From: Gordonia prachuapensis
Lineage (GTDB): Bacteria > Actinomycetota > Actinomycetes > Mycobacteriales > Mycobacteriaceae
Direction: 5' to 3'
Length of the DNA stretch: 64,000 bases
Assembly (NCBI RefSeq): GCF_036350515.1
Contig: NZ_JAZDUE010000005.1
Span: 227,437-291,436 of the forward strand
Shown here: one piece after another, positions 18,365 through 25,672 of the stretch
Layout of the letters: each line of letters begins with the position of its first letter
Position numbering within the stretch: the stretch's first letter is position 1
Notes under the pieces: generated by a model
The model's input: the letters and a program-made list of their open reading frames with translations, nothing else
Database searches by the model: none
What the model was told of the DNA's origin: nothing
Made by a program: the position numbers and the translations under genes

Positions 18365-19401
18365 GTCGTCCCAGCGTGACCTCCGAGGATAACGACGGCG
18401 CAGTCGCGGCGGCGCGCAGACGAATCGATGTCGACGCGCTGGAGAGTGGCGTTCTTGACGACCGCCGGGCCGACCTGGCGCGCGCGATCACGCTGGTCGA
18501 GTCGACCCGCGCCGATCATCGTGCCGCTGCCCAGGAGTTGTTGCTGCGTCTGACACCGCACTCCGGTAAGTCGTTTCGGGTCGGCATCACCGGCGTCCCC
18601 GGCGTCGGGAAATCGACGACGATCGAGGCGCTCGGCATGTACCTGATCGAGCAGGGACACAAGGTGGCGGTTCTCGCGGTGGATCCGTCGTCGACGCGGA
18701 CCGGTGGGTCGATCCTCGGCGACAAGACCCGCATGGGCCGACTGTCCATGGACCGCAACGCCTATATCCGACCGTCACCGACCTCCGGCACCCTCGGCGG
18801 CGTTGCCAAGGCCACCAGGGAGACGATCGTGCTGGTCGAGGCCGCAGGCTTCGATGTCGTACTCGTCGAGACCGTCGGCGTCGGACAGTCCGAGGTGACC
18901 GTGGCCAACATGGTCGACACGTTCACCTTCCTGACGCTGGCGCGGACCGGGGATTCGTTGCAGGGCATCAAGAAAGGTGTGCTCGAGCTCGCCGACGTCG
19001 TCGTGGTCAACAAGGCAGACGGAAAGCACCTCAACGAGGCCAAGGGAGCGGCCCGCGAGCTCAAGAACGCGCTCAAGCTGATTTACCCGCATGACGCACT
19101 CTGGGTGCCTCCGGTGCAGACCATGAGCGCGCTGGAGAACACCGGTGTCTCCGAATACTGGGATGCCGTCTTGCGACACAAGCAAACCCTGAGCGACGCA
19201 GGACAGTTCGACTCCCGGCGCGCTCAACAGCAGATCGACTGGACCTGGGCGATGGTCAACGACATCGTGCTGTCTCGATTGGCACACAGTCCCGAGGTCA
19301 GGGCGATCCGTTCCGGGGTTGAACGCGACGTCCGTACGGGCGATCTCACCCCCGCGCTGGCCGCCCAACGCATCGTGGACGCCTTCGACGCTCGCGCATA
19401 G
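18361..19401 (+). CDS. meaB: MeaB-type GTPase chaperone of methylmalonyl-CoA mutase
   Basis: A 346-residue G3E-family GTPase. The P-loop is GVPGVGKST (residues 78-86), followed by AVDPSSTRTGGSILGDKTRM (metal and switch region), the ETVGVGQSE switch and the NKAD base-recognition motif. MeaB loads and protects the cofactor of methylmalonyl-CoA mutase. GTG 18361 overlaps the mutB stop, so mutA-mutB-meaB are one transcription unit. The C-terminal helical arm (residues ~280-346) is the dimerisation region of the family. Confidence 0.95.
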   Translation: MSRPSVTSEDNDGAVAAARRRIDVDALESGVLDDRRADLARAITLVESTRADHRAAAQELLLRLTPHSGKSFRVGITGVPGVGKSTTIEALGMYLIEQGHKVAVLAVDPSSTRTGGSILGDKTRMGRLSMDRNAYIRPSPTSGTLGGVAKATRETIVLVEAAGFDVVLVETVGVGQSEVTVANMVDTFTFLTLARTGDSLQGIKKGVLELADVVVVNKADGKHLNEAKGAARELKNALKLIYPHDALWVPPVQTMSALENTGVSEYWDAVLRHKQTLSDAGQFDSRRAQQQIDWTWAMVNDIVLSRLAHSPEVRAIRSGVERDVRTGDLTPALAAQRIVDAFDARA

Positions 19402-19476
19402 CGCAGCTTCCGCGACACGATTGTTGTGGAAATGGTCACCGGTCTTGGCCGTGCTGAGACAGGCCTGTTACTTTTC

Positions 19477-19503
19477 TTAGGGTCACCTAATCTTGGTGAC
19501 CCT
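19477..19503. promoter_or_regulatory. Nested palindrome upstream of the secreted-protein operon
   Basis: A perfect 9-bp inverted repeat, AGGGTCACC (19479-19487) and GGTGACCCT (19495-19503), flanks a 7-base loop. Overlapping it is a second dyad, TTAGG-GTCA-CCTAA (19477-19490). Read as a 19-mer (19477-19495) this matches 14 of 19 positions of the IdeR/DtxR consensus, but the central bases do not fit well. No T run follows, so a terminator for meaB is unlikely. It lies about 50 bases before the next gene, a plausible operator position. The regulator is unknown. Confidence 0.45.
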
Positions 19504-19551
19504 GGCCGGGGGGCGATCGATGGTCGTGGGCGGCGAGTGGACAAGTAACGA

Positions 19552-20964
19552 GTGGGTAGAGGGGTTGGGCGCTTGCTACGCCGACTGACGATCATCGTGA
19601 TGGCTGCCGTCATCACGATCGGTTTCGCCGAAGGTCATGGTTCTCTCATCTCTCCGGCCGTTGCGGTACCGGCGGCGCCGTCGGTACCCGCTGCACCGAA
19701 CGCCTCTGCCGAGGCGAAGAAGGAATGCGTCGGGTCGGACTTCGCCACCTTCGGCAAGATCTACGACGCGATCTTCGACTCGATCGTCCCGTACCTGCCG
19801 CCGCAGGTCCGCAAGGACCGTGCCAGGATCAAGGCGCAGGCTCATCGGGACATGGATCGGCTGCGCATCTCCAACATGGTGGTGTCCAATCACCCGAATC
19901 AGCTCGGTGCCGAGCGCGGGGACCCGATCATGAAGTATCGCGATCCCATCTCGCTGTATGTCGTGTCGCAGCTGCTGAATGTGCGCGAGGGCAAGCAGTT
20001 CCAGGCCATCACGGTCGAGAATCTGACCCTGGCGCAGGCCGTCGAGACGCTGTGGTTGCTCATCCACACCACCGTCATCATCCCGCTGACGGTGGTCTTG
20101 AGCGCCGTGCCGAACATCGCACCGATCTGGGGACCGATCAACGTGCGGTTCCTCGTCACGCTGCCGTTCTACATCGGCATGTACGGAGCGCGATATCTGT
20201 ACCAGTTCATCTCGAGCGCGTTGGTGAACTCCTGTCTGGTCTCGATGACACAGGAAGAGCGGGACCGGGCCGGCAAGCCGGTCAAGGATCTGCGATTCGC
20301 GGGATCGGTACCGAAGTTCATCGACGAGATCGCCGGCCAGGTGGATCTCGCCGATCAGCGAGGCTGCGAACCGATCGGCAACCAGCCGATGTCCCGCATC
20401 GTCGACCGGACCACGAAGTATCTCGTCTACACCAACAAGGATCCGGCGACGAAAGCCGCGATCACCGGCATTTCCCGCGACATCGAGAACCGCATGCGCA
20501 ACACGTGGGTGCCGGCCAATCTGATCCCCGCCGATCCGGCCGACTTCAACCAGATCGAGGGCCTGATCTCGTTGCTCGGCGGATACGTCTCGCCGGACAT
20601 CCCGATCACCATCGGCGAGAACCAGTTCAGCATCGGCACGTCCGGGGCGCCGCTCGACATCGTGATCGGGCTGATCCACAACTTCAACCACGGCCAGAAT
20701 CTGGGTGAGCAGGTCCGGCTCTGGGACCTGCCGGTCACCAAGTCGATGACGGCGGCGTACTACACGATGTACTTCAGCATCTATGTCGCCCAGACGATCT
20801 ACGCCAATGCACTGCCGATCGCACTTCCCGGTGTGGCCCAGTACGTGCCGCGCCCGTTCGGGCTCTTCTACGCGCCGTTGAACTTCGGATTCAACGCGTA
20901 CCACAACGTGTTGCGGTCGATGTGCTTCTCCGAGGACAAGAAAGTGGAGGCGGCAATAGCATGA
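19552..20964 (+). CDS. Secreted protein of unknown function, operon partner of lipase
   Basis: A 470-residue protein. The N terminus has Arg residues, a hydrophobic core and an Ala-rich stretch (TIIVMAAVITIGFAE...SPAVAVPAAP), consistent with a Sec signal peptide. No catalytic motif is recognisable to me. The middle has moderately hydrophobic segments (LWLLIHTTVIIPLTVVLSAV and VTLPFYIGMYGARYLYQF), so it may associate with the membrane. Three Cys residues could pair outside the cell. GTG 19552 is the longest supported start; TTG 19573 has AGAGGGG upstream and also gives a signal peptide. The stop overlaps the lipase start by four bases. Confidence 0.6.
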   Translation: MGRGVGRLLRRLTIIVMAAVITIGFAEGHGSLISPAVAVPAAPSVPAAPNASAEAKKECVGSDFATFGKIYDAIFDSIVPYLPPQVRKDRARIKAQAHRDMDRLRISNMVVSNHPNQLGAERGDPIMKYRDPISLYVVSQLLNVREGKQFQAITVENLTLAQAVETLWLLIHTTVIIPLTVVLSAVPNIAPIWGPINVRFLVTLPFYIGMYGARYLYQFISSALVNSCLVSMTQEERDRAGKPVKDLRFAGSVPKFIDEIAGQVDLADQRGCEPIGNQPMSRIVDRTTKYLVYTNKDPATKAAITGISRDIENRMRNTWVPANLIPADPADFNQIEGLISLLGGYVSPDIPITIGENQFSIGTSGAPLDIVIGLIHNFNHGQNLGEQVRLWDLPVTKSMTAAYYTMYFSIYVAQTIYANALPIALPGVAQYVPRPFGLFYAPLNFGFNAYHNVLRSMCFSEDKKVEAAIA

Positions 20965-22121
20965 GCCGACTGGCATCTCGCGTCATCGCCCTCGTGGGCG
21001 TGTTCGTCTTGACGATCACCGGCCTCGTGACGGCCTCGGTTGCCTGGGCCGCTCCGCAGCCGGAGGCCGGAACAGTCCTGAGCACTACCGACATCACCGA
21101 TCGCCGTGACGCCAAGGTCGCCGGCGCCGGGAAGGTCATCGCGATGACCTATCTGTCGGAGGATCCGAAGGGTCAGCTGATTCCGGTCCGCGGGACCGTG
21201 ATGATCCCGGCGAAGGCACCGCGTCCGGGCGGATGGCGTGTGCTGGGCTACGCGCACGGCACGGCCGGCCTCGGTGATCAGTGCACGGTGACCGGTCGGA
21301 TGGGATTTGAAGGGCGCTACGACGACTGGCTCGGGCCGTGGCTGAAAGACGGCTACGTCATCACCGCGACCGAGTACGCCGGCATCGGCGGGCCCGGCGT
21401 GCACGCCTACCTCGACGGCGAGGTTTCCGGTAAGAACGTGCTGGATTCGGTGCGGGCCGCACGGACAGTTGTCGCACAGCAGGGTGGCAGCACATCGTCG
21501 GGTTACATCACCAGTGGCGCCTCGCAGGGCGGCCACGCATCGCTGTGGTCGGCCAGCCTGGCGGGTACCTACGCTCCGGAACTCACCAACGTCGGTGGTG
21601 TGGCGAGCTCACCGCCGGTCAACATCGCCGACTACTTCCAGTTGCTGCGACCCGGCGTGCCGCCGGTCGCCGTGCCGGATTACGTCACGTACTTCTCCTA
21701 CGTGATGGCCGGGCTGAAGGTGGCTCGTCCCGACCTGGACGTGGACTCCTACCTCACTCCGCTGGGGCGCAAGGTGGTCGAGGACGCGAAGACCCTCTGC
21801 TACCCCAATCAGGGTCGTGCGACGCGGGGGATGAACGTCGGTCAGTTGATCGCCCGCCCATTCGACCAGGGGCCGCTGATCCCGGCTCTGCGCGAGGCGA
21901 CCGGCGTGCCGACATCGGGCTACGGCGCACCGATGTTGGTCCAGCAGGGAACGCTCGACCCGGTGTCATTCGCGCCACTGACCACGCAGTTCGTCGACGA
22001 GATGCGCACCGACGGTGCCGATGTGGACTTCCGGCAAGCCCAAGCCGGGCATGGGCTGGGTGCGTGGGCTGAAACGGAGGCGCTGCAGTGGTCCAACGCC
22101 CAGCAGTGGCCCGGACGCTGA
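20961..22121 (+). CDS. Secretory lipase / alpha/beta hydrolase
   Basis: A 386-residue hydrolase with a signal peptide (residues ~1-30, ending VAWAAPQ). The nucleophile elbow is SGASQGGH (G-x-S-x-G). A likely acid is in QQGTLDPVSF and the His in AGHGLG near the end. RGTVMIPAKA and GYAHGTAGLGDQC are typical of the fungal-like secretory lipase (LIP) family common in Mycobacteriales. It should hydrolyse ester lipids outside the cell; the substrate is not known. ATG 20961 overlaps the stop of the secreted protein, suggesting joint export and function. Confidence 0.85.
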   Translation: MSRLASRVIALVGVFVLTITGLVTASVAWAAPQPEAGTVLSTTDITDRRDAKVAGAGKVIAMTYLSEDPKGQLIPVRGTVMIPAKAPRPGGWRVLGYAHGTAGLGDQCTVTGRMGFEGRYDDWLGPWLKDGYVITATEYAGIGGPGVHAYLDGEVSGKNVLDSVRAARTVVAQQGGSTSSGYITSGASQGGHASLWSASLAGTYAPELTNVGGVASSPPVNIADYFQLLRPGVPPVAVPDYVTYFSYVMAGLKVARPDLDVDSYLTPLGRKVVEDAKTLCYPNQGRATRGMNVGQLIARPFDQGPLIPALREATGVPTSGYGAPMLVQQGTLDPVSFAPLTTQFVDEMRTDGADVDFRQAQAGHGLGAWAETEALQWSNAQQWPGR

Positions 22122-22131
22122 AGCTCTGGAC

Positions 22132-22962
22132 TCAGAGTTCGGTCTGAATCGGCGCCGGGGTGGCCGCGACCTCGTTCAACACATGGATGTTGTGCGCGAC
22201 GTCGCGGCTCTCCCGCGCAGCGATCTGGGTGACCGCACGATCGAGCACACCGATGAGCCCCGGCGGATCGAACACCAGGGCCGACTGATGTGACACACGA
22301 CGGTCCCGGGCCCAGATCACTGGCGGCCGTGCGAAACCCGGAGTCGGCGCGAGAACGGTGGCGAACCGCCATGCGCTGTCCCGCAACGCTCGGATGGCCT
22401 CATTGATCACGAAGATCTGGTGATCGCGCAGCACCGCATAGATGTCGGCCAGTGCCGGTGAGATCTCGTTGACATCGGCGAGAACGCCGGCCACCTGACT
22501 CGCCAGGACGGCGTTGATGGTGTCGAAATCACGGCGGAGATCACGCAGCCGCCGTGCACTTCCGGCGACGTCGACCGTCGCGATGCCGAGATCGAGGACG
22601 ATGTGGGTGTGCACCCCGGACAACATGTGCTGCACCAGGATCGGCTCAGGTTGCGTGGCGTGTTCGAAGGTCGTACGCCACGATCGGGTCGGCGCGGGGA
22701 ACCGGTCGGGGTGAAACCAGCCATTCACCGCATCGAGATAGCGGGCGGCGAAGACGACGTCCAGCCGCTCCATCCGGGCGGCGTCGTCGAAGGCGCCCTC
22801 GTCGATGGCGATGCCGACGGCCAGAGTGATGCGTTTGTAAAGTGCGGCGAAGTAGCCGATCCGGCTCGCTTCGGAGCCGGCCCAGTCGACGATGACGTCG
22901 ATCGCTGCGACGACTTCGTCGATCGTGTGGACCGCGGGAAGCGGTGGCGGTGGCCGGGTCAT
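22132..22962 (-). CDS. DUF5995 family protein
   Basis: A 276-residue protein on the minus strand, convergent with the lipase (10 bases apart). The sequence ARYLDAVNGWFHPDRFPAPTRSW followed by a His-rich segment (VQHMLSGVHTHIVLDLGIA) is typical of DUF5995, a family of unknown function frequent in actinobacteria. The His/Asp pattern (HMxxGxHxHxxxDL) could bind a metal, but that is a guess. No signal peptide is visible. Confidence 0.7.
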   Translation of the reverse strand: MTRPPPPLPAVHTIDEVVAAIDVIVDWAGSEASRIGYFAALYKRITLAVGIAIDEGAFDDAARMERLDVVFAARYLDAVNGWFHPDRFPAPTRSWRTTFEHATQPEPILVQHMLSGVHTHIVLDLGIATVDVAGSARRLRDLRRDFDTINAVLASQVAGVLADVNEISPALADIYAVLRDHQIFVINEAIRALRDSAWRFATVLAPTPGFARPPVIWARDRRVSHQSALVFDPPGLIGVLDRAVTQIAARESRDVAHNIHVLNEVAATPAPIQTEL

Positions 22963-23038
22963 GTGACGATTGTCGGCCGCGCCGGGATCTATCGGTAGAG
23001 CGGAGAGGGGAATTCGGTTGATGAACGGACGGTGCGGG

Positions 23039-23202
23039 GGTCTCGATACGCCGGCTCGCAGGCTCGCGCGGCTACTCGACCAGCGAAAGGTCGGCTCGCG
23101 CGGCTACTCGACCGGAGGTGATCCTCAACCGTTGGTCGCGTATCGAGACCAGCTCCAACCGTTGGTCGAGTAGCCGCGACGAAGGAGCGGCGTATCGAGA
23201 CC
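23039..23202. repeat. Dispersed intergenic repeat with inverted ends
   Basis: The left end reads GGTCTCGATACGCCGGCTCG and then GGCTACTCGACC. The right end has GGTTGGTCGAGTAGCCGCGA and then CGTATCGAGACC. The two ends are imperfect reverse complements, with further partial copies of CGGCTACTCGACC (about 23101) and GTTGGTCGCGTATCGAGACC (23131-23150) between them. The same core, in a GGTTGAGTAGCC form, recurs near 59.3-59.5 kb. I see no open frame in it. Confidence 0.75.
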
Positions 23203-23219
23203 CCGTTACACGCGTCGTG

Positions 23220-24200
23220 TCACATCCGGTCGGCCACCGGATTCAGCAGCCCGATCACGTAATCCACCGACGGTGCGCTCGGCACACCGAATGCAGGGGC
23301 GTTGTCGTTGGTCAGGTACACGACGGTGTCGTTCTGCACGGCCGTGAGATTGTCCCATCCCGGGACGTTCTGGTACACGGTGTCGTCACCCAGTGTCCAC
23401 GCGACCAGCAGGTCCGAGTTGAGCAGGTCGATACGCTCGGTCGAGATCGGCGACCGCGTCGCAGTCCCGTTGTGCTGTTCTGCGAGAGCAGGGTTCAGCG
23501 TGAACCCGAGCTGCTCGAGCAGGCCGGCGGCCGAGTCCTTCGTGGAGTTGATCGCACCGATCTGTCCGGTCGGCTGGAACTGGGCGAACGTGAAGGTCTT
23601 GCCCATCGCGTCCGGGTGATCGGACTTGAACTGCTCGATCTTCTCGTTGGTCTCGGTCACCAGATCCTCGGCCTCGGATTCGACTCCGAAGATCTGTCCG
23701 GTTGTGGTCGCGATGTCCTCCCACGTGTCGACGGTTGCGCCTTCCTGCATGACGGGGATGGTCGGCGCCAGACCGCTCAGCTGTTCGTAGCGTCGCTCGT
23801 CACCCAGGTAGCCTGCGAGGATCAGGTCTGGTTCGTACGCGGCGATCTCCGAGATGTCCAGCGAGGACTGCGAACCCACGACCTTCACCTCGGACTCGTG
23901 CTCCGGGGTCCACTCGAACTCGTTGTTGGGGCCCGCATATCCCTGCTCTTTGAACTCGGCCGTGATCGGGATGTCCAGCGCGGCCAGGGTGTCGGTCCAG
24001 TTGGTGAGCAGGGTGACGACGCGCTCGGGACGGTTCTCGATGGTGGTGCTGCCGTACTCGTGCTCGATGGTCACGGGCGTGTAGCGGGCGCTGCTGTCCG
24101 CCGATTCCTCGGACGGCGCCGAGCAACCCGCAACCAGTGCGATGAGCGCAGCGGTGGCCGCGACCAACGGGGCGCGGAGTGCAAAACGCTTGTTCTTCAA
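23220..24200 (-). CDS. Iron-siderophore ABC transporter substrate-binding lipoprotein
   Basis: A 326-residue lipoprotein. The lipobox is LVAGC, with Cys26 as the lipidation site, after a basic N terminus and hydrophobic helix. The mature part has the FepB/FecB-like pattern: PERVVTLLTNWTDTLAAL, then the ISEIAAYEPDLILAGYLG segment typical of class III binding proteins. It should capture the ferric siderophore outside the membrane. The start is TTG (24198-24200). It lies 48 bases after dhbA on the same strand, so it is probably the third gene of the dhbB-dhbA-receptor operon. No permease or ATPase gene is in the window. Confidence 0.9.
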   Translation of the reverse strand: MKNKRFALRAPLVAATAALIALVAGCSAPSEESADSSARYTPVTIEHEYGSTTIENRPERVVTLLTNWTDTLAALDIPITAEFKEQGYAGPNNEFEWTPEHESEVKVVGSQSSLDISEIAAYEPDLILAGYLGDERRYEQLSGLAPTIPVMQEGATVDTWEDIATTTGQIFGVESEAEDLVTETNEKIEQFKSDHPDAMGKTFTFAQFQPTGQIGAINSTKDSAAGLLEQLGFTLNPALAEQHNGTATRSPISTERIDLLNSDLLVAWTLGDDTVYQNVPGWDNLTAVQNDTVVYLTNDNAPAFGVPSAPSVDYVIGLLNPVADRM

Positions 24201-24248
24201 GACGATTACCTAACTTCGGGGACTTCTGACCAACGTGTACTTCGCCAT

Positions 24249-24971
24249 TCACATGTCCAACGTTGCACCTCCGTCGACACGCAGATCGTGCATCGTCACG
24301 TGCCGAGCAGCATCGGAGGCCAAGTAGACCACCGCCGCCGCGATGTCATCGGGGTCGGCGATGCGTCGCAGGGGGATTCCGAGACGAAACCGACCAGGAT
24401 CGCCGGCGATCACGGTTTCGCGGTCGGCGTCCGACGACCACATGCTGCGGAGCATCGATGTGTCGGTGGAGCCCGGGGACACGATGTTCACCCGGACGCC
24501 ACTGGACGCGACTGCCAGCGCGACGCTGCGTGTGTACGAGGTCGCCGCTGCCTTGGAGGCGGCATATGCCGCCATGTCGGCGCGTGGCGTGGCGCCCGCG
24601 TTGCTCGATATCACCACGGCGGCACCGGTGCGCCGGGTCGACATCGCTGTCGCCGCGACGTCCAGTACGTTGCGAACTCCGGTCGCGTTGACCGCCATGC
24701 ACGCATCCCAGTCGTCGCTGAGCACTCCGGCCGCGTGTACCAACAGGTCGATCTGCCCGTCCTGCTGTTCGGTTTCCTGCCATGCACTTTCGACGGCGGA
24801 GCGATCGGTGACGTCGACCCGGCGCCCGGCACCACCGGTGTCGAGATCCCAGGCGTGGACCGTCGCGCCGGCCGCCTCGAGCGCGGTGACCACAGCCTGG
24901 CCGATGCCGCCGGCGGCTCCGGTGACCACAGCGGTACGGCCCTCGATGCCGGCGACGGGCGCGGTGCTCAT
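24249..24971 (-). CDS. dhbA: 2,3-dihydro-2,3-dihydroxybenzoate dehydrogenase
   Basis: A 240-residue short-chain dehydrogenase. It has the nucleotide motif TGAAGGIG, the catalytic Ser in ISSNAG and YAASKAA. The end MHDLRVDGGATLDM resembles EntA/DhbA. It oxidises 2,3-dihydro-DHB to 2,3-DHB, the last step of the catechol branch. The assignment over a generic SDR rests on the adjacent isochorismatase, whose stop overlaps this start by four bases, and the DHB-AMP ligase beyond. Confidence 0.92.
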   Translation of the reverse strand: MSTAPVAGIEGRTAVVTGAAGGIGQAVVTALEAAGATVHAWDLDTGGAGRRVDVTDRSAVESAWQETEQQDGQIDLLVHAAGVLSDDWDACMAVNATGVRNVLDVAATAMSTRRTGAAVVISSNAGATPRADMAAYAASKAAATSYTRSVALAVASSGVRVNIVSPGSTDTSMLRSMWSSDADRETVIAGDPGRFRLGIPLRRIADPDDIAAAVVYLASDAARHVTMHDLRVDGGATLDM

Positions 24972-25648
24972 CGGTGCGAGCCGGTGTGGATCGTCGAGGT
25001 GTCGACGGTCATCTCGGTGGTGACGGACAGTGCATCGACGACATGTGCGGTGGTGCAGACGAGTCCCGCGCGTTTGCCGATGTAGTCGGCTGCCATCTGG
25101 TGTTCGTCTCGGGTGAAGTCGCCCATCGCGTCGACGACGAAGAACGGTGCCACATCGCTCATGAACGCCTCGGTGGCGCTGATCATGCAGCCCATGTGGG
25201 CATACACCCCGACGACGATCAGCTGATCGCGGCCCTTGTGACCGAGCAGCTGGCGCAGGTCGGTGCGCTGGAAACCCGAGTATCGCCACTTCGTGACGGT
25301 GATGTCGCCCGCACCCGGGGCGAGTTCATCGACGATCTCCTCGTCGTGACCGGATTCCAGGCCAGTGCCCCAGAAGTCGGCGAGAATACCTCGACGGGAG
25401 GGATGCTGATCACCTGGTTGGGCGGTGTAGACAACCGGCACGCCTGCGTTGCGGCATGCGTCGCGAATCCTCATCATGTTCGGCAGTGCGCTGCGCATCG
25501 GTTCGTGGTCGCGCTGGTAGGCGTCGATGAAGTAGCGCTGCATGTCGTGGATCAACAATGCGGCACGTCTCGGCTCCAGGGTCCAGTCGACGCGAGCGGG
25601 AAACGGGCCGCGGGGGATGGGGTAGGGGGCGATAGACGGAATGGCCAC
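24968..25648 (-). CDS. dhbB: Isochorismatase (stand-alone, no carrier domain)
   Basis: A 226-residue isochorismatase that converts isochorismate to 2,3-dihydro-2,3-dihydroxybenzoate and pyruvate. The start MAIPSIAPYP matches DhbB/EntB, which fixes the GTG at 25648. The catalytic Asp is in LLIHDMQ, a Lys is in VTKWRYSGF, and GVYAHMGCM holds the Cys typical of the family. EntB and DhbB carry a C-terminal aryl carrier domain of about 75 residues. Here the protein ends before it, and a separate carrier gene lies at 52612. Only 24 bases separate its start codon from that of dhbE, and they contain an iron box. Confidence 0.93.
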   Translation of the reverse strand: MAIPSIAPYPIPRGPFPARVDWTLEPRRAALLIHDMQRYFIDAYQRDHEPMRSALPNMMRIRDACRNAGVPVVYTAQPGDQHPSRRGILADFWGTGLESGHDEEIVDELAPGAGDITVTKWRYSGFQRTDLRQLLGHKGRDQLIVVGVYAHMGCMISATEAFMSDVAPFFVVDAMGDFTRDEHQMAADYIGKRAGLVCTTAHVVDALSVTTEMTVDTSTIHTGSHR

Positions 25649-25652
25649 AGGA

Positions 25653-25671
25653 TTAGGGTAGCCTCACCTCT
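25653..25671. promoter_or_regulatory. IdeR/DtxR iron box between dhbB and dhbE, overlapping both putative -10 elements
   Basis: TTAGGGTAGCCTCACCTCT matches about 15 of 19 positions of the IdeR consensus TTAGGTTAGGCTAACCTAA, counting G or C as equal at position 10. It fills nearly all of the 24-base gap between divergent GTG starts (25648 and 25673). Minus-strand TACCCT (25655-25660) lies 6 bases before the dhbB start, and plus-strand TAGCCT (25659-25664) lies 8 bases before dhbE. Fe-IdeR bound here would block both. Confidence 0.78.
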
Positions 25672-25672
25672 C

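Noticed and set aside
24206..24214. Possible iron half-site upstream of the receptor lipoprotein gene
   Set aside because: Only one half (GTTAGGTAA on the minus strand) resembles the consensus, about 11/19 overall. The gene is probably transcribed from the dhbB promoter.
23118..25672. Long plus-strand open frames over the receptor, dhbA and dhbB
   Set aside because: They are antisense shadows of three genes with intact family motifs. The upstream part of the frame leading into dhbE is not coding; the GTG at 25673 is fixed by homology.
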